Of a DNA stretch of 64,000 nucleotides, positions 56,445 through 64,000 are shown piece after piece. Location of the stretch: NCBI RefSeq assembly GCF_019279795.1, contig NC_056743.1, positions 1,782,790,466-1,782,854,465 of the forward strand, given 5' to 3'. This DNA comes from Protopterus annectens (Eukaryota; Chordata; Ceratodontiformes; Protopteridae). The translations under genes were made by a program, and so were the position numbers. Below the pieces are notes generated by a model, which ran no database searches, was not told where the DNA came from, and was given only the letters and a program-made list of their open reading frames with translations. The number at the start of each line of letters is the position of its first letter. The first letter of the stretch is position 1.

Positions 56445-57175
56445 TGGCAGTGGTGTAAGCCATAGGCATTGCACATAGCTTCTTGCACTTATTTTCAATT
56501 GGGGAGGGCAAAAGGCCAAAAACCAGGGATACATTTTAAACATGGCTTGTATAATTTTGGAAAGTTGCTTGAATAAAATGTGTTACCACCATGCATTTCA
56601 CTGCCAAGGCTTGGACCCAGGACCCTGTGCAATACAGTCAGAGCAAGATACCACAAAACCAAATCAGCAGTTTCCTGAAAGACAGAAAGACTGAAACTTA
56701 AATGGCTATCATTTAGTGAATTCATTTCTCACTTCTCACCATAGCTCTCAACCTCTTAGCACAAAAATCCTGGACAAAGCCAATAATGGAGGATAACAGA
56801 ATGCAGCTCTCACTTCTCACCATAGCTCTCAAGTCAACGTCTTAGCACAAAAAACCTGGACAAAGCCAATAATGGGGGAATACAGTCCAAGATAGGGATA
56901 CATTTCAAATGCTGATCTTATAAAGTTAGAAAATTGTTAGAATAAAAGGTTGTGTGTTACCATTTATTTTCTGAAGAATATGAAGTCTGAAATTTGAATG
57001 CCAAAATCCAGCAAACCACAGATTTAATGAGGAACAGAACAAAAATATGAGGCATAAATTCAAAAGTAGTGGTAGCTAGAGACTTTTGGCTCTTTTTACC
57101 TGTACCCAAGGTACAGGGTTTGAGTCTGAGTACCTCTAGCCACCAGATGTATTCAGTTGGGAGCATTTACACACA
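56445..57175 (-). repeat. Dispersed repeat R1, copy B (compact)
   Basis: Reverse complement of R1 copy A (1290-1820 plus 6005-6165), with the two halves adjacent instead of 4.2 kb apart. It contains a tandem duplication of about 70 bp ('cacttctcaccatagctctc' occurs at 56733 and about 56810). It is flanked by TA and CA microsatellites at its two ends. Confidence 0.75.

Positions 57176-57246
<71 letters not shown>
57170..57246 (+). repeat. (CA)n microsatellite
   Basis: Long CA run at the edge of R1 copy B. Copy A has a short GT run at the same edge. Confidence 0.95.
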
Positions 57247-57250
<4 letters not shown>

Positions 57251-57299
57251 CTACACTCTCTCTCTTTGAGAACAGTGCCTGAGCTCTGCAGCAGCAGTT

Positions 57300-57470
57300 G
57301 TCTGTTTCCCAAGCAACAACTCTGTTCCCATTGTCATGCTAGCAGGAAAATAAACTCGCCTTGCAGCTGATCCCCCAGTAAGAAAATAAACAGAAACTCT
57401 GTTCATTCCCATTCTAATTAGTTAGCAGGAAAATAAACTTCCCTTGCTGATCCCAGAAATAAACCTTGTG
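57300..57470 (+). repeat. Imperfect tandem duplication, about 85-bp unit
   Basis: 'gctagcaggaaaataaactc' with 'ccttgcagctgatccc' recurs as 'ttagcaggaaaataaacttc' with 'ccttgctgatccc'. Confidence 0.6.
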
Positions 57471-57894
57471 TGTGGCAGCCGGAAATGTCCCTTGAAGCTC
57501 AATTCCAACAGGCTGATGGTGCTGACTTCATCGCGCATGTGAAAACATCAGCTCAAAAGTGTGAATGAAAACAAATTTAAAAACAATGAAGGGGTGCCAC
57601 ATGGAAATGAAGGGGTGCCACTCGGGAATCATGGCACCCATTATTTGGACCCCAAAACTCATTTTTACCGAGTAATTCGGTGCAGTTGGGAGGTATGCCT
57701 GGAATGCTCTTCTTCAGCACATCCAAAACATTCTCAGCTATTCTTCTTTTAAAACAACATTAAAAGAATATCTCAACAGCAACTGGCTCTACTCTTGTCA
57801 TTCTCCTGGATAATTCCACTTTCCTAGTACTTCACAACTCTCTTCAATACCTTTAAACAGCTGATGCTTATCTCTAATGTTTTGAACTGTATGG

Positions 57895-57911
57895 TTTGTC
57901 TCTGATATATA
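57895..57911 (+). repeat. PLE target-site duplication, left
   Basis: 'tttgtctctgatatata', identical to 63274-63290. Confidence 0.95.
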
Positions 57912-58601
57912 AACTAGCGAAAACCACCGCTAATTCAAAAGCCAAGAACTCGACTCAGGCCAGTCCAAAACATAAAAAACATGAAAAACAACAAATTTTA
58001 TTAAGCCACTGTAAAAGCTTTTCGTTAGTACCTTGCACTAACTTCTTCAGACAAGCAAAACATCCCCACCATTACAAGTGAGTTTAAATACCAGCATTGA
58101 AACACTTACCTTGCTCTCCCTTTAGCTCCTTAAAAGTACAGATCACAGCTAACTAAGGTGCATTTGCAATTCTCTAGTAACATAATAAAAAAAATTAAAA
58201 ATTCATACACTGAGACTGTAATAATAGCAGGCTTTGAAACTGAAAGAAAAAAGCCCAATATTTTGATTATTAAACTGTATAAAGTAGATAAATATGTAAA
58301 ATATATAATAACATAAAAATAACAATGTTCAACCTACAACATAAATACTAATAATGGAAGCGCGATGCTTCCTAATCAAAAAATACCTATGCATACATTG
58401 TATCTTGCCTGCTTTCAAGTAAAATAACTAATGTAATGATTATAATAAATATAATGAAATTAATGCATACTGTCCTAAGTATTTAAATAACTAGAACAGC
58501 TACCCAAGAAAAAATGATATAATAATAATCAATAATAATAATCATATATATTAGGCTACTCAGTATAGGTTTAATACTGTCATTAAATAAAACATGTCTA
58601 A
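57912..58601 (-). repeat. PLE 3' pLTR
   Basis: About 690 bp. Begins 'aactagcgaaaaccaccgct' on the plus strand and ends near 'gtttaatactgtcatt' and 'aaaaca'. It is the reverse complement of 62513-63262, with few differences such as 'gaagcgcgatgcttcc' against the other copy's 'ggaagcgtcgcgcttcc'. Confidence 0.9.
58014..58056 (-). ncRNA. Hammerhead-like ribozyme core, 3' pLTR
   Basis: On the minus strand (sense with the ORFs) the order is CTGAAGA (58050-58044), a stem GTTAGT...ACTAAC with loop GCAAGGT, and GAAA (58023-58020), then AGCTTTTACA. This matches the hammerhead core CUGANGA / stem II / GAAA with a tiny stem III, as reported for PLEs. One extra A separates CUGAAGA from stem II, and stem I shows only three to four clear pairs, so self-cleavage is uncertain. 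Confidence 0.6.
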
Positions 58602-58911
58602 AAGTTAGCATATCTAGACCTAAAATTACTAAATAATAAAATATGAATCAATAATATATATTGTAAAATAATGATAATGATGTATAATCATAACAATAAC
58701 TGATAACTATTAACCCTCCACCACTGTCGACTAATAAAGAGTTATAAAACCATTAGTTTGTTGACTCTCATTTTTCATTTTTTGACTCTCATTTTAAAAA
58801 AAACTGTGAGAATAAACAGCTCATCACCTCTTCAAACTTTTAAAAAACAACTAATGGATAACGAGCTGTTGAGACCGGGGGGGGCGGGCGATATGCCTCC
58901 AATCTTAATTG
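58602..58911 (-). other. PLE 3' untranslated region
   Basis: AT-rich sequence between the stop of the RT/GIY-YIG frame and the 3' pLTR. Contains a poly-G run near 58878-58884 and the repeated phrase 'ttgactctcatttt'. No coding. Confidence 0.7.
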
Positions 58912-60955
58912 TCAAAGAAGCTCTTTACATTCTAATCTATATGTCTCAGGTCCATAAGTATTGGTATTATACAGTTGATCTATAACCATAAATGTGAACT
59001 CATGGTTTGGGTTGTTCTGAATGTGCATAGCTAAAGCATTGTCCATTTTCATTCTTCTTATGGCATACAAATGCTCATACATTCTTTCCTGGAGTTTCCT
59101 CTCAGTCTTGCCAATGTAAAAACTGGGACATGATGAACATTGAGCAAGGTATACCACTTGGGTACTGGAACAAGTGAAACGTCCCCTGATGAGGAATTTC
59201 CTGTTCTTAACTGTAAAGGCTGTACCTGCCTGGACAAATCTGCAATACTTGCACATATTACATTTATACATCCCTGATCTTGGTATTACTAATTTTCGCG
59301 TAGATTCCAGAATATTTTTGATGTTAAGGCCCCTTCTGTATGTTATCAATGGGCCTTTATCAAAAATTGGACCTCCAAGTAACTCAGGGGATAGTAATCG
59401 CCAGTTCCTCTTAATTATAGTAACTATGTCACTGGCATCTGTATTAAAAGTTAAAATAAAATTGGACCTGGACATGTTTCCCTGAGAATCAGGGCATATA
59501 GGTGATGGTGAATGACTCAATTCAGGAACAACATGACTCAAGATAGAAGAAAAATAGCCATTAGCTCTCTTGGTCTTAACTTCAAAACACAACTCATCAA
59601 TCAAGGTTTCTGGATAACCTCGATCCAGAAATAAATTGGCTATGAAATCACACTCTTCCAAAAATTCACTATCCCTTGACACCATCCTAGCTGCTCTTAC
59701 AAGTTGTCCTTTGACTATAGCCTTTTTCTGGTGAAGCGGATGGTCACTATCATAATGTAGATAAGAATTAGAGAAAGTTGATTTCCGATGGATTCTGGCT
59801 CCAAACTGACCTAGACTTCTGTCTTTATAAAGTTCCACATCCAAATAGTATATCTTCTCCATGTCTATTGTACAAGTAAATTTCAGAAAGTCAGATGAAT
59901 TATTGAAGCCGATCACTAGGTCTTGGGCTTCTTCCAGTGAGCCATTAAACAAGATAAAAATGTCATCCAAGAATCTTATGTACAGAACGACTTTCTCTTG
60001 AATAACATTATTGGGAAAGGCAAACGATCTTTCCCAATGAGTCATGACCAAATTAGCTACACTGGTGCCACACGGAGACCCCATAGGCACACCAATCAAC
60101 TGATGGAACCATCTGTTATTGAATGTGAAATAGTTACATGTCAAAATAATATTCAACAATTCGCTCACCATAGATACCTCTTTGGGTGGAGCTTGGTAAT
60201 AAATCATCTCCAGTTGAATCCATTCAAGTGCTACCTCATGGGGAATTGAAGAATATAAATCAATGACATCAATGGTCAGAAAATAGGCATTTCCTTCAAA
60301 GGTAGCTAGTCCAACTTTTTCCAAAAAGGACCAAGAATCTCTGGCTATGTGTGGTACCTGTGATACATATTGTTTGAGGATGGTGTCTACTACCTTCACT
60401 GCTGCATAGGTAATACTACCCCTCATGTTCACTAATTGGCACATAGGGGGATCACCAATACTTTTATGGATCTTGGGATTCCCAAATAATGCTGGAATGC
60501 ATGGTGAGGGTACTGAAATAAAATTGTAAATGTTCATATCCAGAGACCCACTAATGAACATGTCTTCAAAGTATGACCGCACACGGGTCATACTAATATT
60601 CAATTCATTCTTAGATACTTCTCTATAAGTCTCTGTAGAAAGTATCACTAAAAGTCTATCTATATATTCATCCTGTTCCATAGCTACTAATCCACCTCCT
60701 TTGTCAGGTTTCATTATTCTGATAGAAGAACTGAGAGCTTCCAATGAGTCCAATTCAATCTTGGAAATGTTGAAGTGGGTCTGTCGATTACACTTAAGCA
60801 AATTCCTAATGTCCACATCACACATGTGTTCGAACACTCCCAAGCAAGGGGCCAAAGGTGGATTATATGTACTTGGAATGTGATACATAGGCCTTGGTTG
60901 GACCGTCTCTCCAAATAAAAGGGCCAAGTTCAACTTTCTTACAAAAAGTTTAAGG
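58912..60955 (-). CDS. PLE reverse transcriptase with GIY-YIG endonuclease
   Basis: An open frame of about 680 codons without internal stops. The RT shows motif A 'FLTIDVIDLYSSIPHEV' (about residue 218), motif B 'GVPMGSPCGTSVANLV' (about 281), motif C 'YIRFLDDIFIL' (about 318) and 'KIYYLDVELYKD' (about 360). A Cys cluster 'CNMCKYC' (about 558) precedes the nuclease 'QVVYLAQCSSCPSFYIGKTE' (about 592-611), followed by 'RMYEHL'. PLE RT copies element RNA at a nick made by the GIY-YIG domain. No ATG is needed at the upstream edge, because the frame continues 5' after a frameshift near 61010 ('SILDLKLFVRKLNLALLFGE'). Apart from that break the catalytic parts look intact. Confidence 0.9.
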
Positions 60956-60956
60956 T

Positions 60957-61378
60957 CTAAAATTGATTTATCAACACTAGCACATCTAGAGGATATAAAA
61001 TTAAGCCCTTGGCTAAAATGTCAACAAGGGGTTGGGAGAAAACAAAATTTGAATAATTATATATTTTGAAGTCCTTCCCTGTGTTGTATATCACTTCAAA
61101 GGGTTTATTTGATCGGGTATTAGAAAATCTAACATCTTCCATCAGTTCTTTCTCGATTTGTATTTGTTTCTCGTCATTCTGCTCGATGTTTGTTGAGGAG
61201 ACGAGGCTTGTGTTTGAAAATTTACCCCGACCAATCCTGTATCAAATTGACTTGGATTATCAATATTATCTCCCTGCTCCCCTGCTCCATCCACTCCTTC
61301 TAGACTCAGTCTCTCTTGAATGGCCCTCTTGTTCTGCTCTGTAACTGGTGTTATATCGCCCTCTCCACAGGGCCTCAC
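60957..61378 (-). pseudogene. PLE pre-RT region in other frames
   Basis: Two overlapping frames: 61378-61142, and 61142-60957 with 'EVIYNTGKDFKIYNYSNFVF' then 'SQPLVDILAKGL'. The latter resembles the N-terminal part of PLE polyproteins (N.S...L.....LLAKGL.F.P) and would join the RT frame by one missing base within 'AAGGGCTTAAT'. A further frame linking to ORF1 starts 'SKNYRDIKAYKDGVAYP' near 61490. Whether the ORF1 junction is a natural overlap or a mutation is not known. Confidence 0.6.
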
Positions 61379-61466
61379 TGGATGTTTCGGTAGATTAGGG
61401 TTAATTTTCAGAAAATTACCCTGAGACTTAGGAGGTTTTGGATATGCTACACCATCCTTATAAGCC

Positions 61467-62342
61467 TTAATGTCTCTGTAATTTTTTGACTTTAGTTGAG
61501 GTAATCTTTGTTATATAGTGGTCAATACTAGTATATGACCTTTCATATTCAAATCTATAGCTTGGGAAACAAACATCAGTTTTTATCTCTTCATCTAACA
61601 CGGATAATTCCTTATTCAACTTATTAATAGTCTCTTGATAATGTACACTAATTAGGTTTAACAACTCATTCCCATGTCTATCAAACAGGGCTATCAAATC
61701 CTGGTGGAATTTAGAACCTTCCTCTAGTCCTGTTGGGTATTGCCAGGATCGGAGGCCTTTAGGGACTATGTGTGCTTGCCTACATTCATTGAAATATGCC
61801 ACCTCGAGTTGTAATTTTCTACTTTTAAGTAGTTTTTGATCAAATACATGTAATTTAGTAGGCAGACTCACATTCTCATGTTCAATAACTTCATTACTAG
61901 CTCGGTCGTTTTCGAATCCAAAACGGAACGACCTATTAAGCCATTTATTTAAATTAAAATTCACATACCTTCCCTTTTGGCCATCCGAAATGTTGTTCTG
62001 TTGTTGTGCTAAACCAAGTGCACCTGGGGGGCTCTTACAGCCACTTACTAAATTCTTCATATTCCCTTCTCGTTCTTGCATCAACAAATGAGTTGTAAGG
62101 TTAGGTAGAACCTCCAATTCATTAATAATTCCATTAGGTGAAGTCAAACCCAAAGATCCAGTTAAAGGCATCTGCAAGGAGCGTGTTTGTGAAGTATTAA
62201 GTCCATTTAATAATGAAGTGCTCTGCAAAAGACATTCCACATGTTGCGTTAAGTTTTCCACTTTCTCAGAGAAAAGGTTGATTAAAATAGTTAAATCTTC
62301 TGGCTCTGGCATAGTCCATGCTGGCGATGAAGTGGTGGACAT
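61467..62342 (-). CDS. PLE ORF1, unknown function
   Basis: Open frame of 291 codons from the ATG at 62342 ('MSTTSSPAWTMPEPEDLTIL'). The frame extends nine codons further 5', but without an ATG. The N-terminus has a helix with coiled-coil character ('LFSEKVENLTQHVECLL'). The middle is polar and of low order. The C-terminal third is helical ('ETINKLNKELSVLDEEIKTD'). I see no zinc finger, protease or nuclease motif. An ORF1-like frame upstream of RT in PLEs is known and is of uncertain role, perhaps RNA binding. It lies 26 bases from the inverted pLTR piece. Confidence 0.7.
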   Translation of the reverse strand: MSTTSSPAWTMPEPEDLTILINLFSEKVENLTQHVECLLQSTSLLNGLNTSQTRSLQMPLTGSLGLTSPNGIINELEVLPNLTTHLLMQEREGNMKNLVSGCKSPPGALGLAQQQNNISDGQKGRYVNFNLNKWLNRSFRFGFENDRASNEVIEHENVSLPTKLHVFDQKLLKSRKLQLEVAYFNECRQAHIVPKGLRSWQYPTGLEEGSKFHQDLIALFDRHGNELLNLISVHYQETINKLNKELSVLDEEIKTDVCFPSYRFEYERSYTSIDHYITKITSTKVKKLQRH

Positions 62343-62363
62343 AAAAACACCAAAGAAATAAAC

Positions 62364-62512
62364 TTTCAAGACCGGAAAAACAAACTAGCGAAAACCACCG
62401 CTAATTCAAAAGCCAAGAACTCGACTCAGGCCAGTCCAAAACGTAAAAAACATGAAAAACAACAAATTTTATTAAGCCATAATAAAAAAAAAAATAAAAA
62501 ATTCATACATTG
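62364..62512 (+). repeat. Truncated inverted pLTR piece
   Basis: Plus strand 'aactagcgaaaaccaccgct' to 'attttattaagcca', then a jump to 'taat(a)n' and 'aattcataca'. So it holds the first ~95 bases of the pLTR and a short later piece, with the middle deleted. It is in direct orientation to 57912-58601 and inverted to the adjacent full pLTR. Confidence 0.85.
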
Positions 62513-63273
62513 TTTTATATAATGACAGTATTAAACCTATACTGAGTAGCCTAAATGTATGTTATATTATATGTTACATGTCATATTTTATATTTCTATA
62601 TTATTATTTTTATTATTTAGTGAGATATGATTATTATTATATCATTTTTCTTGGGTAGCTGTTCTAGTTATTTAGATACTTAGGACAGTATGCATTAATT
62701 TCATTATATTTATTATAATCATTACATTAGTTATTTTATTGAAAGCAGGCAAGATACAATGTATGCATAGGTATTTTTTGATTAGGAAGCGTCGCGCTTC
62801 CATTATTAGTATTTATGCTGTAGGTTGAACATTGTTATTTTTATGTTATTATATATTTTACATATTTATCTACTTTATACAGTTTAATAATCAAAATATT
62901 GGGCTTTTTTCTTTCAGTTTCAAAGCCTGCTATTATTACAGTCTCGGTGTATGAATTTTTTATTTTTTTTATTATGTTAATAGAGAATTGCAAATGCACC
63001 TTAGTTAGCTGTGATCTGTACCTTTAAGGAGCTAAAGGGAGAGCAAGGGGCATGGTTATGTGTTTCAATGCTGGTATTTAAACTCACTTGTAATGGTGGG
63101 AATGTTTTGCTTGTCTGAAGAAGTTAGTGCAAGGTACTAACGAAAACCTTTTACAGTGGCTTAATAAAATTTGTTGTTTTTCATGTTTTTTACGTTTTGG
63201 ACTGGTCTGAGTCGAGTTCTTGGCTTTTGAATTACCGGTGGTTTTCGCTAGTTTGTTTTTCTGGTCTTGAAAA
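62513..63273 (+). repeat. PLE 5' pLTR, inverted
   Basis: Reverse complement of 57912-58601, extended by about 20 bases at its outer end ('tttttctggtcttgaaaa'). The extension also occurs, inverted, at 62364-62384 ('ttcaagaccggaaaaacaaa'). Confidence 0.9.
63110..63152 (+). ncRNA. Hammerhead-like ribozyme core, 5' pLTR
   Basis: Same arrangement as in the 3' pLTR: CTGAAGA at 63115-63121, stem GTTAGT...ACTAAC, GAAA at 63142-63145, then ACCTTTTACA. Because this pLTR is inverted, the motif here is antisense to the ORFs. The change AGC to ACC weakens the small stem III seen in the other copy. Confidence 0.5.
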
Positions 63274-63290
63274 TTTGTCTCTGATATATA
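63274..63290 (+). repeat. PLE target-site duplication, right
   Basis: Identical to 57895-57911. Confidence 0.95.
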
Positions 63291-63499
63291 TTTTTTACAT
63301 TATGCCCTATGTTTGCTATCTAAATAATTTTGTTAGTTACTTTTATTAACATATGTTTTTATGTCTAATTTATGTCTTAGTTGTTACTAATTGTTTTCTA
63401 TTACTGGAGCTTTTCTCCCCAGATCTTCTCTGAAAACAGGCTACTAGCCCAGTCAGATACTACCCAGTTAACAAATATAAATACATAAATAAATAAATG

Positions 63500-63662
63500 C
63501 AGTTCTAGTAATGGTAAGCAAATCATCCAACTTCTGACATGAGGAACAAAGATCACCAGTGTTATCAAGTGTTACCTTTAAACATGCATGACATTTATTA
63601 TACTGTACAAGATATTTGTGCTTTAGCAAATCATTAATGGCATACTCATTTAAGGAATCCAT
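63500..63662 (-). pseudogene. Short frame with paired CxxC motif, truncated
   Basis: From an ATG near 63662: 'MDSLNEYAINDLLKHKYLVQ' then 'CHACLKVTLDNTGDLCSSC', a C-x2-C-x12-C-x2-C pattern that could bind zinc. The frame runs into the tail of the L2-like LINE at 63499, so its end is lost. I do not recognise the family. It may be ORF1 of another retroelement. Confidence 0.35.
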
Positions 63663-63731
63663 ATTCAGCTTCAAACAAATAAAAGATGATAAAAGAAAAG
63701 GATAATCAAAATCAGTAACCACAGAACTCAA

Positions 63732-64000
63732 AGAGAACTTAAATCAAATTCTATGAGGAAAATCACACAAACAATATACAACTAAATACTAAATTAAGTA
63801 CAGTAAAGTTGCTCTGACTGTATAAGTTCTGAAAGTCAAATAAAATCAGTTGCACTTCTTTTTAACAGTAAAGATCAATACATCACAAACCAAGATAAGA
63901 TTGTTTAGATAAACTCTGGATCCTGCCTCTTGACCAATCGATTACTCTGTATATTCCATTTACTTAGTCTCCCTAGTTCATGGTTTCTACATTCAGTAAA
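63732..64000. other. No recognised feature
   Basis: AT-rich. It could be the 5' untranslated region of whatever element encodes the CxxC frame. Nothing further is supported. Confidence 0.3.

Larger units (their letters stand above)
57912..63273 (-). mobile_element. Near-complete Penelope-like element (5.36 kb)
   Basis: A PLE in minus orientation bounded by perfect 17-bp target duplications. From its 5' end (63273) it holds a full pLTR, a truncated inverted pLTR piece, ORF1 (62342-61467), a frameshifted pre-RT region (61378-60957), the RT/GIY-YIG frame (60955-58912), a 3' untranslated region, and a second full pLTR inverted relative to the first. Both full pLTRs carry a hammerhead-like core. 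The long open RT frame and exact duplications suggest a fairly recent insertion into an L2-like LINE. Confidence 0.9.
57650..63499 (+). mobile_element. L2-like LINE 3' end, split by the PLE
   Basis: Before the PLE the plus frame reads 'WNALLQHIQNILSYSSFKTT' then 'LKEYLNSNW' and a stop, the terminal segment of L2/CR1 ORF2. After the PLE and its target duplication the 3' untranslated region continues to 'ggagcttttctccccagatc', 'ctctgaaaacaggctactag' and a TAAA-rich tail ending near 63499. The tail matches that of the LINE at 33147 (read on the minus strand). It is 5' truncated. Confidence 0.75.

Overview
This window looks like intergenic DNA from a large, repeat-rich genome of a non-amniote vertebrate. 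A lungfish, salamander, caecilian, bichir or another basal fish would fit, but I cannot name the species. The reasons are the co-occurrence of DIRS, Penelope-like (PLE), Harbinger, hAT, L2/CR1, L1 and Gmr1-type gypsy elements, plus tRNA-headed SINEs whose conserved core is familiar from fish genomes. There are also many GT and TA microsatellites. I see no convincing host protein-coding gene and no rRNA or CRISPR array. Almost every coding trace belongs to a transposon, and most are broken by stops or frameshifts.

Layout, left to right. 1-7.6 kb: AT-rich DNA with a dispersed repeat whose second, shorter copy lies inverted at 56.4-57.2 kb. 7.7-9.3 kb: decayed hAT transposase (minus strand) and a hAT-like terminal sequence. 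10.8-19.4 kb: a restriction-like-endonuclease LINE (plus strand), split by a 5'-truncated L1 with a perfect 21-bp target duplication and by a DIRS retrotransposon (12.2-15.9 kb) with about 160-bp inverted termini. 20.07-27.11 kb: a Ty3/gypsy provirus with two long LTRs. Its integrase lies upstream of RT-RNase H (Gmr1-type order), it carries an internal RT deletion, and a SINE sits in its 3' LTR. 27.9-29.4 kb: a 103-bp tandem repeat and a CR1/L2-like LINE tail (minus). 29.4-31.7 kb: a hairpin-rich segment and a Harbinger transposase pseudogene. 32.4-39.3 kb: a minisatellite interrupted by a 5.9-kb L2-like LINE (minus) whose 5' region carries nine ~145-bp monomers. 41.3-48.0 kb: LINE tail, a second DIRS, and two PLE remnants. 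48.1-53.8 kb: tandem ~230-bp units each carrying a GT tract, then unassigned sequence. 53.8-56.4 kb: TA microsatellites, a SINE with a 17-bp target duplication, and a Myb/SANT-like exon of Harbinger type. 57.6-63.5 kb: an L2-like LINE 3' end split by the best-preserved element, a 5.36-kb PLE with 17-bp target duplications.

The PLE is the most informative object. It has mirrored pLTRs, a hammerhead-like ribozyme core in each full pLTR, a separate ORF1, and a long RT plus GIY-YIG ORF. The second theme is partnership and nesting. A SINE tail matches the L2-like LINE tails here, and several insertions can be ordered in time because both halves of the host element survive.
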